A program made the translations under genes and the position numbers. Below, piece by piece: positions 48,478 to 60,064 of a DNA stretch of 64,000 bases (position 1 is its first letter; the number at the start of each line of letters is the position of its first letter). The DNA is from Alectoria sarmentosa (taxonomy: Eukaryota > Ascomycota > Lecanoromycetes > Lecanorales > Parmeliaceae): positions 1 through 64,000 of the forward strand of contig WOGZ01000159.1 of assembly GCA_009733775.1 (NCBI GenBank), written 5' to 3'. The notes under the pieces were generated by a model. The model was given only the letters and a program-made list of their open reading frames with translations, ran no database searches and had not been told where the DNA came from.

Positions 48478-49392
48478 AGTAAGGTCGGCAGGGGTTTTTT
48501 CCGTGGATACTACTAGCCAATCAGAAGTATCTTTCGTAACCCACTCTACGAACAGGCTTGGCAGGCTGTGTGATCAATGCTTTATACAGATCTTCTACAG
48601 TAACGATGTTTTGAGAAGAACTCAAATCTCGTAAGTTTCCAACGCTAATGGAAGTCCTGTGATTAGAAAATCCTTGTGATGATATTTTGAAAACACGAAT
48701 ATTTTGAGATTTATTCTATGCTCACGAGCGTCAAGTTTTCGATTCGGGACCTCAATACAATAAAAGTCACATCCACACCATTGTATTTATGACTTGGGAT
48801 TTGGACGATTTAGCCAAAGTTCCCCCAAGGCTAATGATTCTCGGGGGTAGTACGTACTAGTACGGAGGGGTGCATCAAAAGTCCTGGACGCCAAGACTCC
48901 TGCGCCTAGATCTCGGATAGCGCCCCGCCTGAAAAGCTGCCTGGATATTGCGCTTGAAATCACTTCGGAATTGTACCTGACCTGAGCGCAGATTAGGGGC
49001 AGATGCCCCTATCGGGCCCAAAAGAGGTCAACCTTTGCGCTCCCAGGAGAAAATTCTAGGGCCCCCTTCCGAGATCAGGGTTAGGGCTGCCACTAGCACT
49101 GTCAAGGACTTTTGGTGCAGGCCGTAAGGAGTTGGGAGTGGGAGGTGAGGAGTGAAGGCTATATATGCTCGAACTCTGAATTTGTGAAATTCAACTTAAT
49201 CATTAGCAGTAGTTCGACGATCTCTTGAAATGAGGATCTGTTCAGATTTAACACGCTTCTGAGATATTTTTTCACACACGATCTTTTTTCATTACGTGTC
49301 AAGTGTTATTTCAGAGGCTGTCAAAATAGCTTGGTATATTTGGTATTGAAGAACCTACCTATTGAGACTCTTACGAAGACCCCCCGTAAAGG
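48478..49392. mobile_element. Terminal-inverted-repeat element, copy B (inverted relative to A)
   Basis: The reverse complement aligns with copy A over several blocks: 48480-48640 with about 46265-46410, 48650-48845 with about 45935-46200, and 49195-49392 with about 45607-45830. Shared phrases include the caggcttg block, ccattagcgttgga, atacaatg(a/g)t(a/g)tggatgt and atctcttgaa...atctgtt. A GC-richer stretch (about 48870-49140) has no counterpart in A and may be an insertion. The ends are eroded (about 48478 and 49392). It begins 190 bp upstream of the eL33 start. Confidence 0.6.
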
Positions 49393-49795
49393 GAGACAAT
49401 ATCATTGCCGACTAGAGTACTAAGAGTACGTATATGAGTAATCTACAAAATCTACACCTTTTTTGTTGGCATTCCCTTTTTTCCCCAGGAGCTCTCCACC
49501 TAGGCACCATTAACCTTCAGTTGGTGAGAGCGTAAGCGGGGAGTACCAACTGCATCAATTGTCAACTGTCAATTGTCAATCATCGGGAAACGCTACCATC
49601 TGTGATTGACTCTTTAAGCGATCAAACTTCCAAGAGATTGGGTTTTCAATCTATAAAGAGTAGGAATGCTCTCATCGAAGAGCCGAAATGGATTTTCATA
49701 TTTTGGGTGTTGACTGCACTCTCCGGGGTGGACGAAGGCCCGCATAAAGGGTAGGGTAGTTTCCATTGTTCCATTGTGCTCATGCTGTGAACTTT

Positions 49796-50562
49796 TTATA
49801 TCCTACTTTCATTTTTCTCCACCAAATCACCGACACCCAGTACTCTTCCCAATCTGACCTTTCTCTTTTTCCCTCTGTCGGCCCCTTTCTTCCCCTCGTC
49901 CTTTTTACCCACACTTCCAACCTCATCGCCCTCATCCACGTACGTATCCTCTAAAGCTTCTCGCAGATTGGTGAGGTCCATCTTCATGCTATATGCGTCC
50001 TCTCCATCAGCGTAGTATTTGGACTCGACCTTCTCGACCTCGAATCCTAGCGTATCCCTGTATAAACGCAGGGCGGCGATGTTGGCCAATCGAACGTGGA
50101 GAGACACATATTGTGCACCGAATGTTTCGACCATGGCTCTCTCTAGTTGCAAAGCCTTGAGTCAGCTTCATGACACCTTTAATTCGAGACCGGTCCGCCC
50201 TTCCGAATGGTACACTCGAAGCTGGGGGGGGGGAAGAGATTCCATTTACGACTCTGCCTCATAAGCTTTTCCGCTAACCCTAACCGTCTATGCGTTCTCA
50301 TAACACTTAGACTTGTGATGTGCCCATGTTGTATCCCATTCACCGGCTCTTCTTCCATTTTGGCAAGCACATATCCGACGATTTTGGGAGGATCGTAGAG
50401 TGTTTTTTTGGGGCGAGAGACATCGACGGCAACGTAGGAGAGTTGTGGCCAAGAAAGAGCATGGTAGAGGTAATACTTTAGGAAATAATTTTCTGGTAGA
50501 TTTGTGATATTGGTGGACTGGACGTGGGGGATATCGGCGGAAGTGAGGACGCGGATATCCAT
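49796..50562 (-). CDS. naa10: Naa10/Ard1, catalytic subunit of N-terminal acetyltransferase A
   Basis: Exons are 50250-50562 and 49796-50142, giving 219 residues. The N-terminus MDIRVLTSADIPHVQSTNI and the following LPENYFLKYYLYHALSWPQLS block are diagnostic of Naa10. The GNAT acetyl-CoA binding loop is RRLGLA within HITSLSVMRTHRRLGLAEKL, and the second half supplies YVSLHVRLANIAALRLY and YYADGEDAYSMKMDL. Together with Naa15 it acetylates Ala, Ser, Thr, Gly, Val and Cys N-termini on nascent chains at the ribosome. The C-terminal 45 residues are a Lys/Glu-rich tail as in fungal orthologues. I placed the donor at gtaaat so that the junction reads MRQSQRAMVETF, as conserved. The intron contains a G-run. 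Confidence 0.95.
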
Positions 50563-51250
50563 TGGTGAGGTATTTGGATAATGTCAGGCTGCCTAAAGAG
50601 TACTCGTAGTGAGCTTGCGTGTTTGCAGCTGCTGTGAGAATTGAGCTTTGAGACCTAGGTAGGTATGTCGGATGATATGGACGAGGGAAAGCCACAGTTC
50701 TTGGCTTGGCTTGGCATTGAGGGACCACCTGGCTACCACATCTATTAAGCGCACATACTCAACTTGATCAGCTCAGATTTGCAACTTTTGTTTTTTTCAC
50801 GAGATTTGTTAATCGCCTTCTACAGTCATCGTATTTTGCTCATGTAACTACAACTCTCTAAGTAATAAAGGCGGCCATTTTCTAGCCGAGGCAATGTGTC
50901 GATCGATCAAGAACTTGAAGAAGCCGCTGGCCGCGTACGATCAACGCTGATGCCTGGAGAAGAGGCTTACTTATGCAGGCCAAAGGGTTGATCGGAAGAG
51001 ATCTATTGGATCCGTCCGAAGATCTGCTTCGCCATGGCGTCATCCCTTTCTATAAGAACCACGAGGCTGACAATGAGTTACCATTTACATAAATACCGGA
51101 CTCTCTGGCCATGGGTTTAAAAAAACCGTAGGACACAAATTCCCTGGTATTCCTCTCCGCATCTTCAAGCTTGCCTAGGTGATACTGTTCTTCGTCTATC
51201 CTTTTGACTGTATCTATCAATACTCCAACTCTTATTGTCCTCCTTCCAAC
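50563..51250. promoter_or_regulatory. Divergent promoter region naa10 / coiled-coil gene
   Basis: 688 bp between two divergent genes, holding both promoters. No further element is identifiable. Confidence 0.45.
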
Positions 51251-52660
51251 ATGCGCGCTGCAAATGGTTCAGAGATGGGTAACCCCCCTCCATACACAGA
51301 GGTAGTCGGTGCGTCCAAGGCAGCAAGCAAGCCCGTTCGAGCAAGTCTAAGGGGAGGCTACGCGCGACCTTCGCTGCCGTCAGAAATGCCACCGGATGAG
51401 AACGATATCTCGTCGGCTATCTCGTACTTCGAAGATCGAGACGAACCCGACCTACATCGAGCTGGGGTGTATCTGAGCTTGGTCGAGCACACTATCGCGT
51501 TCAATGGCGAAACCACTCGTAACGAGCTTGCCTTTCCTCTGCCCATCGAAACTTATATTGCTCGAGATGTCACGAGTCTCGATTGGTCTACCTTTGTCAA
51601 ATACCTATTTCCAATGCATGATGAAATCCGCAATGCGCAGCGTCACTCATTCGTGGGGCAAGACACTCCAGCGCGCCGAGACCGAATCTTAGCCGTCATC
51701 GCAGAATGGAATGAAAATTTCTTCAAGCCTCGCGGAATCCGCATACGCGCGGACTTCTCCCCACTGCCTTCATATTCCTCCTCCCAACCCACAGCCATTC
51801 CATCAGCAGTGCAAGACCCATACGTCGGATCTCGGCCCGTCCAACTCGCCCAACCGACTACGTATTGTGATCCTCCTACTCAATGGCCTGGCAATTGTTC
51901 ACCGCCTCAGCCTACCCACAGGTCTCTATCCACCTCATCCAGCTTGTCGACCGGCTCATCTTCTTTCTGTTCCGTGGATTCCATCAAGTCCAAGGACCTC
52001 GAAGGTGCGGACCTTGGCCAGATTCGTTCTGCACTGCTCGCGTTCCAGTTGGACGCAACCAAGAAAGACCATCTGGGAGCGTCGGTACGCCAATTGCGCG
52101 ACGAATTTCGCTCGCAACGTCAGGATCTTTCAGGAAGGGACAGAAAAGACCTCAAAAAGGAGTACAGAAATCAAAAGAAAGAGATGAAGAAAGAGATCAA
52201 AGCGGTAGTGAAAGAAGTCAAAGCGACCCGCAAAGCAGATCGCAAGGCTAGAAAGGCCGAGAGCAAAAGCCAACGAGAAAGCAAGAGGGCTGAACACCGT
52301 GGTAGCGATCGAATTAGAACCCCCCAGGATGAGGGACTCAGGGCCGAAGAGAGAGCTGCAGAAAGGGTCCGTCGCGCTCAAGAAAGAGGCCGAGAAGTGG
52401 AAGGACGGGCATCCGAGACAGCGGCGGAGAGGGCGAGAGGAGCACAGAGACAAGCGGCAGCAGCGGTGGCCAGAGCCCAAGAGAGGGTTGCTGATGCAAG
52501 GGCTAGAGGATGGGACGGCGAAGCGGCGGCAATGCAGCGGGCCCAGGAGATCAAGGCACGAGCTGGTACAGCTGAACGGAGGGCGAGAGAGGCAGCAGGG
52601 AGAGCGAGGTATGACAATGATGGAGGGCAAGAGATGGGTGTCCTGTTCCGGGAGGGTTGA
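51251..52660 (+). CDS. Conserved-looking protein with a long basic coiled-coil tail
   Basis: One exon of 469 residues from MRAANGSEM; the frame opens slightly upstream but has no earlier ATG. A PPPYTEV motif near the start is a potential WW-domain ligand. Residues about 55-185 form a compact domain (DENDISSAISYFEDRDEPDL, DWSTFVKYLFPMHDEIRNAQ, RILAVIAEWNENFFKPRGI) that looks ascomycete-specific; I know no function for it. A Ser/Pro-rich linker precedes about 190 residues of highly charged helix beginning GQIRSALLAFQLDATKKDHL and continuing as K/E/R then A/E/R-rich repeats, predicted to be a long single helix or coiled coil. The PY-like motif makes Rsp5 a conceivable partner, but this is speculation. 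Confidence 0.7.
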   Translation: MRAANGSEMGNPPPYTEVVGASKAASKPVRASLRGGYARPSLPSEMPPDENDISSAISYFEDRDEPDLHRAGVYLSLVEHTIAFNGETTRNELAFPLPIETYIARDVTSLDWSTFVKYLFPMHDEIRNAQRHSFVGQDTPARRDRILAVIAEWNENFFKPRGIRIRADFSPLPSYSSSQPTAIPSAVQDPYVGSRPVQLAQPTTYCDPPTQWPGNCSPPQPTHRSLSTSSSLSTGSSSFCSVDSIKSKDLEGADLGQIRSALLAFQLDATKKDHLGASVRQLRDEFRSQRQDLSGRDRKDLKKEYRNQKKEMKKEIKAVVKEVKATRKADRKARKAESKSQRESKRAEHRGSDRIRTPQDEGLRAEERAAERVRRAQERGREVEGRASETAAERARGAQRQAAAAVARAQERVADARARGWDGEAAAMQRAQEIKARAGTAERRAREAAGRARYDNDGGQEMGVLFREG

Positions 52661-53603
52661 AGAAAAATATGCGATTTTGGCTGATGACTAGAAGAATATC
52701 TATCTGATGAGCATCTGGTCACAATGAACCCTATTTCTCACCCCTTTCCCCTCCCAATCCCGCCCCCCAACAAGCAGTCGTCTAGGTATGATAGTATGTA
52801 TTGCCTGCGCGAGCTGGCCTTGATTTCCCGTCAATGGCAGCTGAGGCAGTAAGTCGGTTTAGAAGCTTGTGACATGTGAGCTGGTTTGACACTTGGAAAT
52901 ATGATGGATCTGATTGTGATTGGATGCTGGAAGTCCAAGGTACTAGTACCTTGTAAAGTAAGGTAATTCGACGTATCATGGTCACTGTCAGCGTCAGGTA
53001 CGATTCTGGCTAGCCAAAATTGGCTCCGTCAACGGGCGCTAAAAGGTGCAAGGCGGGGAAGCTCCCTCGTACTGAGGTACCTTACTAAAGTAAAATTTTA
53101 GAGAGTAGAGCGCCTGCAGGTAGGTCACGCGATGATGCAGAGGGAGACGCATCGAAGGGTTGGGGATTTTTGAGTAAATGCAAGCTTCCATGTACTTCCA
53201 TTCCAATACTTAAGGAACTTGATGTGTGTGGGTGGGGTAGAAAGAAAGAAAAACAAGAAAGAAAGAAAGAAAGCGGCCAAGGTAATATAAATATCATACC
53301 TGTACGTACTCTAGCTGCTGGGTAGCTGTTAGCTGTTAGCTGTTAGCTGAGTACGTAGAGTAATAATATAAGACGTGTACTTAGTGTTACATGTTATTTC
53401 CAACACAACCTCGTCATTGGACGACTTACCAGCTTTCTTTGTTCCAATCACCTCGTCACTACTTTACTGATAATCAACCAGTGCACCCGACCAACCCAAC
53501 AGCATACCTTAGCCACACTCATCATACCCATTCCATGCATTGTGATCAATCCTTCACCCAACAACAGCACCAAATACATCTTTGGCAACATTAGAAACCA
53601 GCA
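52661..53603. other. Intergenic region upstream of the Stf2-like gene
   Basis: It contains a GAAA-rich tract (about 53239-53273), three tandem gttagct units (about 53327-53350) and palindromic ggtactagtacc at about 52939. It probably includes the leader of the Stf2-like gene. No gene is recognised. Confidence 0.45.
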
Positions 53604-54214
53604 AGTAGCTCTGCCCTTCAATCTCCACTTTCCTTTCCCATGCCCGCTTCCGTCCCCTCCGCTCTCATGTCCTCGAAATTGTTTCAAAGCTCGACTTGTC
53701 TCCTCTCACACAACTTTGCTGACTCTCTAATGTTCAGTGACTCGCTCCCACAAACAGAACGACCGTGACCATGCCGGCCTCGCTGACGGCACTGCCGAAG
53801 AATCCCAGCACCTCCCTCGCTACTTCGCCAAGTCTGGTCATGTCGACGCCGACCCAAAGAAGGTGAAGAAGGAGGGTGGAGGCAAAGGTAACTGGTAAGC
53901 TCTACCATCTTTGACACAACGAAGAGGAGCTCACCGTGCCATCCAGGGGCACCCCCGGTGACGAGTCTCAGGATTATGGATACAACTTCACCAATGCCCG
54001 TCGTCGTTCCAACAGTAGCTCCCATGGTCATGCCATTGGCGACTTCAAGACCAAATTCGAGGCCGTCGAGGCCGATCCCGTCTTTGAGGAAGAATATCAT
54101 GGGGCAAAGGATGATGGGGGGGTAGATGAGCATTTGAGTCTCGAGAAGAGAGATAGCGCGGAGAGTATCAGCGGTGGTAGCATTGAGGAAGAGGAGCATG
54201 CGAAGAAGGGCTAG
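53604..54214 (+). CDS. Stf2-like / HABP4-PAI-RBP1-type small protein
   Basis: Proposed exons are 53604 (one base), 53738-53894 and 53947-54214, giving 141 residues. The readable product starts TRSHKQNDRDHAGL, continues RYFAKSGHVD and GGGKGNWGTPGDE, and ends in an acidic tail. This matches fungal proteins related to yeast Stf2/Tma10, once described as F1F0-ATPase inhibitor-stabilising factors and now linked to desiccation tolerance and ribosome association. The frame preceding the conserved start has an in-frame TAA and no ATG. The simplest model is that the A of the start codon ends exon 1 and the TG begins exon 2 at 53738. The exon 1 boundary (gcaa|gtagct at 53605) is the weakest part; exons 2 and 3 are secure. 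Confidence 0.75.
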
Positions 54215-54977
54215 ATGGCTTTCGTGGTGAGGTACGGCCGATCAGAGCACTTCGAATCAGTCCACTCGGCGGACAACAGAGTAGTGGCGTCTGTTGGCTT
54301 CATATAGCACACTGAACTTACTTGATGCTCTGCACACGGGAAACGGCAGATACCTGAGAGGCGCTTGCTGTTCATCTAACAACAATCAATCAAGTTACCG
54401 TTCTTCGGCGTGTCATGAAGAATGAAGTCTCGCCGATGCCGCGTGTCAGCCAAAGGTCCAGTGAAAGTTCAGTGATTTGGAAACGGTGGACCTGAACAAT
54501 ACACCATTGCGATTCTCGTCAAGAGCAAGGCTGCGACTTCTACCAACGAGCAGTACACGGTAAAGAGGTCGATATATGCGACGTAAAATGTCAAAGGCCT
54601 ACATGTGCCCTGACAAGTCGAGCAGAAATTGAATTCCTGCGTAATCCCCAGCTCACGGGGTGATGCTTGAATCGGAGGAATGATCTAGGTCCATCCATCA
54701 AGATGGTAGGTGAAAGGAAGACGAATCTCGCCTCCTCATCCTGGTAGAGTACCTCACAGCGTTAGCGTTAGCGTAGCGTAGCGCGACTTTTCTCTTTTTC
54801 TCTTTTTCTCTTTTTCTCTTTCGTGACTTTCTTGGCTGTGTAAGGTACTAGAGTACCGGACTTAAGTATCAACACCCTCCGAAAGATCAACAAACCCAAG
54901 CCCGACACTCCACATCCATCCTCTCTCTTGGCGTACTTCTTGCTTGTAAGAAAGTCAACAATGCAGCGATAATAATC
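54215..54977. other. Intergenic region Stf2-like / nup133
   Basis: 763 bp with a gttagcgtagcgtagcg run (about 54763-54783) and a (CTTTTT)n-type pyrimidine tract (about 54788-54822) typical of a fungal promoter. No gene is recognised. Confidence 0.45.
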
Positions 54978-57900
54978 ATGTTCTCCCCGGACGCCGCAGT
55001 GCCTGCCAGCGTAGCTGCGCGCAACCCTCGTAGACGGCAGCGAACTGGCTCAGATGACTCCCTTGCCCTTCGACATAATCCAAAGAGAATACGGCGATCA
55101 GGCTTGACCTCTGAAACATTTCAACCTCCAGATAGCATAAATGTCAACGGACATATTCCTCTTGTCGGAGAGGAGGCTTTCACAAATGGTCACGCGAAGA
55201 AACCTACGAACGCACGGCATGCGATTGTTGATACTACGAGCTTGGCGATTAGGCATAGGGGGGCGAAGAAGGCGGATAGGGAGAGACGAGTGAGCAAGAA
55301 TGATGGTAGCATCGAACTGGCAAGTAATATTGCCGTTGAAGCTTTGCAAGGCGCTGACTTCAAGTGAATCAGACCAAAAATGAAAACTACATCGTGACCC
55401 AATTGCCAACGACTCCTGAGTCCATCCGAGATTATCACTCTTCAGGTATGGATGAGCATTGCCACAGAAGTAAGATCGGAGGATTCTAATCTGCGTGCAG
55501 GAAAATGGCAAGGAGAAATATCAGCAAGCCTGGGATATGCCATTGCCATGACCCAGAGCCAAGCTATCGTATGGCGGTACGCGCAAGGGACGACATCTGC
55601 GGAGCAGCTCAAACCCTTACATATCAAGCTCCCAAATCCTTCCAATAACTCTCGACATCCATTACCACTGGGAATTCTCGTGCCTACGTCTGCCGAACCA
55701 GCTTTACTTGTTGTTATGCCCACAAGTGGAAGAATTACGTACTGGGAGAGCCTCGCAAATGCCGCAAGCGTCGACTCGAATCGCCAAAAGCAACAAAGCG
55801 TCCAGGGCACTGTCACGGGAATGTTGTCTGGAGAATCCATCACCAAAATTACCGAGGCTGAGCCACGCGCTTTCGTGCTCTCCTTGAGTACAGGTAGACT
55901 CGTGCACTTGATTGTCAGTGATCCTCGAGGGAAACCTTCAATCAACTTTCAGTACCTGCGCGACAACGGTGCTCAAAGCGGCGGCCTGTTGGGAAGCTTG
56001 AGGGGCGTCTTTGGCAACGCCGGCTGGAGAAAGGATGTTGCTGCAGTCAGAGCCGGCGAATCATGGCAGAGAGGCCAGAGGTATGTTGTGGTCGCTACTT
56101 CACAAGGATCGTTCCAGACCTGGGACCTTAGCTGGAACGGAACGCATTCCCTAGTCAATGATGTCGATGCCAAAGATGACCTCCTCCACGCGTTGATAGA
56201 AGGAGCGGACGTTCCCCATGACAACAAAGAACACGTCTTTGAGGTACTGGATTTTACAATTCTACCAAGTGGAGGATCAGGAAACGAGGTCGCAAGAATG
56301 GGTAAACGGGGGGGTTGCAAGCTTCTCACCTTGACGGCCCTCAAAGGAGCAGAGTCATCTAGGTATGCATTGATTGGTTTGACTCTTGCTACTGGCTCTG
56401 TGACCATCGATGTGGTCCATCCTATCACCTGCTACACGACTTCCTTACCCGCAGAGACTCAATTCAAACCCCAGGTACTGGTACCGGAGCCAGCTCAGGT
56501 GGCTTTCCTCATGCTCGAGAAGAGCGTTGTCCTTGTTTCTCTTGCGGAAATTGAGGAGACCCCAAGTTCTCAGCTACAAATGGAGGCTCGCACCCTCCCC
56601 GATCCCTTCCAAGACACCCTCGACTTTCGGTCCACCAAGCCCTACCGGATCGTTGGATGCGCTTCAGAAGTAGATGATCGCATTCACGCGCAATCTTCTT
56701 GTGTATTGATGATCTATGGGTTTGGCCTCGTTCGCATCTCTGCTTTGCCTATGAGGGAAGGGCAATCGGCTTTGGACAGAGCAACGGTGTCGGCGAAGGC
56801 TAAGCTTGAAGAAGCAGTGTTCTTTGGAAGTCTGCCGCAAGACTTACTCGACTTCTCGCCAAGGTCTGAGATATCCTTCGATCAAGAAGAAGTTGAAGCC
56901 GCTGCACTGAGCGTGAGCCATTCTATCATGAGCTCTACCTCGGTTTACATGCCTTCAATAAGTCCATCGATGGACCAACAGCTCCAACGAAGGTCAACAG
57001 CTCTTGCTGATCTGAACAAACATCTCAGACAGCACCATCTGCCTCTTGGCAGACTTACGCGGTGGAAGCTGTTATGGAATGCCGAGAAGATGGCTGCTGC
57101 GAAAGCTCTCTGGCGATGCTACAATGCAATAATCAGCAATCACAAAAGACCCTCTGATGATAAAAGTGTTTTAGCAGAGCTCATTGAAAGCCTTCACGAA
57201 TCCTTGAAGACGGAAAACCAACCCGAACATTATGAAACAGATGGAGTCAGGCATTGGTTCGTTCATGACGTCTGGCGTTTAGAGTACATTATTCCATGGG
57301 CCCAAAATATGGTAGAGTTAATGTTCGAAAATGCCGTGGAGGACAATAAGAGGATCGAGCCAGCGATCCAAGCAAGACTCGTCAGTGAAGCAAACGATAT
57401 TCAGCTATCTAGCCTCGAGACGGCTTTCGGGTTTCGTGAGGCTAACGTAGCCGCTTATGGCCTTGCGGATGAAACCATGATTGATGGGGTTCTGCTGGGT
57501 GGCTATGAAGATCTGCCAGAGATATGGACTTCGACAGCGAACATTGTGGAAAGAGTAAAGACAATGACTGACGTTTCACGAGAACTGGCCTGCCTCGGTG
57601 AGGATGACGATGCAAATGAGGGTGACCCGTTGCCAGATCTGGTTCTGAAGCTCGCAGCCGACAATCCACGGCAGGTACAAATTTGTTGCCAAACGTACAT
57701 TGAGAGGTTCCGTTGGCTGCAGTCTCGACCAGAAGCAGAAAGTAAAGCGGCCGGAGAGAAGCTCAAGCAAGCCCATTTCGCAGTAAGAAAAGCACTATTC
57801 AAAAGTCTACCAGACGTTGGCCAGCCGGAGAAGGCCATCTATTTAGCCGAGAAATATCGCGACATGGACGCATTGGCCGACATCATCGAAGGAGAAATGC

Positions 57901-59183
57901 TTTCGGCAGAATCTGACGAAACAGTGCGGCTGCTCGAAGAGCGTATATACTCGTATTTTGTCACATTCGGCACAAAGTGGTCAAATGCATTCTTCAAAAA
58001 GCACCTTGACGGCGGCAAAGCGGTAGGTATACTCAACGGCAACACCAATTTCAAAGACCATCTCACACAATTCCTTCGGCATCAACCAAATTACGCAAAG
58101 TTGGGCTGGATTCATGAAGTTGCATCCGAGCAAAGTTATGTAGCCGCCGCAGAAGAGTTGATGCTAGCGCAGCAACAGGAGACAAACCTTTGGAGCCGAA
58201 AGGTCTCACTGAGCATGGGCAAGTTGAGTCTCTTAGCGGCGACTGGGAAAGGGCAGGTCAAAGACAAGAACTCGAAAAACTTCATCCGAACAATCGACGA
58301 AAATTTGACCCTTCTCGCCATCCAGGAAAGATTGTGCAATTATGTGAAGCCAACAATTCGCAACGCGCTCGATGCCGACGCCGAGGTAGACTTGGCTTTG
58401 CAAAAGTACGGCTCCAAGGTGGAGGGCAAGTCTACACTACGGCATAGTCTGGAGAAACATGTTCGCAAAATGTTAGCTCTTGAAACCTTATCCCCGGAAG
58501 CTCTGATAGATACTCTCACCCTCCTCGGTGGTGAGGGCGCTTCTCTGGAAAACGAAGGCTTCATGGGGTCCCGGTTCTTCTACGCCTTCAAGGTGCTGAG
58601 ATTAGCCTCTTTCGAGATGAGTGATCCTGGACTCAAAGACCTGCAGGAGAAATTCATCTGGAGGCGATGCATGATCCGGGATGACTGGAAGGCTATCAAC
58701 CGTACTGAGCTTAAAGCCGATGGTGAGGCCGAGGTCGAGACCGGCGCTACAGCCCTCTTCCAGACTTTGAGAGAAGGATTTAGGACCGGCTTCTGGGATA
58801 GATCCACGCCTCTTCCTCCGTCGAAAGTTCTCGAAGCTGGCACGAGCATTGACGCTCTTCGTGTATCCTCACATTTTGCTAATGTCCCCGAAAACGCGCT
58901 CGCAGTGTTTGCGCAAGATCTGGAGAAGGAGGACGAGCTGTTAGGGAGATACATGGAGGAGGGCCGACTGGATGAAAGATGGAAAGGTGTCGTTGAGGCC
59001 GCGAAGGCTTCGGCGAGAGACGAGGCAGACTCCAAGGGTGAAGAGCAGCTCAGGATTCGAAATGCTCAGGAAGAGTTCTCTGCTAGGATGTTTGAGAAGG
59101 ATCGAGAAGCCTATTCACAGGAGGCCAGCAGAGAGGATATCACAGCCATTGATGAGCAGGGCGACGTGATCATGGGCGTGTGA
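54978..59183 (+). CDS. nup133: Nucleoporin Nup133
   Basis: Exons are 54978-55319, 55373-55445 and 55501-59183, giving 1365 residues, typical for fungal Nup133. The N-terminus has basic, disordered sequence (RNPRRRQRTGSDDSLALRH). The joined exons then give ENYIVTQLPTTPESIRDYHS and YAIAMTQSQAIVWRYAQG, the opening of the Nup133 beta-propeller. About 700 C-terminal residues are helical, including WFVHDVWRLEYIIPWAQNMV and the DEQGDVIMGV end. Nup133 is part of the Nup84/Y complex that forms the outer ring of the nuclear pore. Intron 1 most simply uses a GC donor (ctg|gcaagt, 55320) with branch site gctgac and acceptor at 55372; a GT alternative (55325-55364, 40 nt) would add four residues. The second junction restores a conserved glycine. 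Confidence 0.9.
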
Positions 59184-60064
59184 TGAGCGAGGATATACGC
59201 ATTAGCGTGTCAGCGGTAGACGATGGGAGGACATATATGAGCGTCGACGAGCATTTTGAGGGAGCTCGTTTCAATGCAGGCACCTGCATAATGCATGGGC
59301 ATTTGAAGTCTTGAAAGGTGCTATTGAAGGCTTAGAAAGCGTGTGAGCTGGAAGTGTACCACTACTAAACCTAGTCCGGTGAAAAAGAAACAGCTTGTCT
59401 TGTGGTAATGTCCAACCCATTCGCATGTTCATCAACGTTCTCTTTTCTCATTTACAGACAATCACTCACTCATTCGTTGTATTGTCTTCCTGTTGTCTTC
59501 CTCCATTCTCCGCTGAGTTGCCGATTTGCTGATTGTCAATTTTTGCTCAAGCGAGTCTACCGGAGTTTGAATCAAAGGCCGGGTGAGTGCGACTATGCAA
59601 GTCCTTGATGGTAGCCGTTGTTGCTCACCCTCTGATTGCTCGAATCGAACAGATCAACGGTGCTCCGTAAGTTGTTCCTGGATCGCGTACCCTTGTCCGA
59701 GTATTGCACATTGCACGGTGCTTCAATGCATTCTCTTCTTGCATGCTGATTTGCTGGCGTAAAATCCCGCTTGTTGTGGCCATCTCGCTCTCTTGTTGCG
59801 CCACATTTCTATCTTTTCAACACACTTCCATCCCTAGCTTGATCAATCAATCATCTGCGGACTGGTGAGCATTCCTTTCACCGTCCAAAAGCTGGTCTCT
59901 GGTGTCTGGTGATGAACTAATAGCAAGGTGGAAGGTCTGCTGTGAAATGAGAGTAATGAATAATCATTAACGCGTAGCATACCCTTTTACTTCCAACTCT
60001 TGCAGAAACACAAGACGTTGAGAGACATTCGAAGCCAAAGAGACTCTGTTCTCTGAAAAAAACA
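59184..60064. other. Intergenic region nup133 / NmrA-like pseudogene
   Basis: 881 bp, C/T-rich in places (about 59440-59520). Nothing is supported beyond a presumed old promoter for the pseudogene, which has an A-rich context before its ATG. Confidence 0.4.

Noticed and set aside
52130..52722. Long Ser/Cys/Leu-rich minus-strand frames opposite the coiled-coil tail
   Set aside because: They are the antisense of a biased Arg/Glu/Ala-rich coding sequence.
53684..54199. 171-residue minus-strand frame opposite the Stf2-like gene
   Set aside because: It mirrors the real exons and crosses a verified intron; no family features.
55452..55500. Separate gene starting at 55452 ahead of the nup133 propeller
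   Set aside because: This segment is the intron between nup133 exons 2 and 3; the joined exons restore conserved family sequence on both sides.
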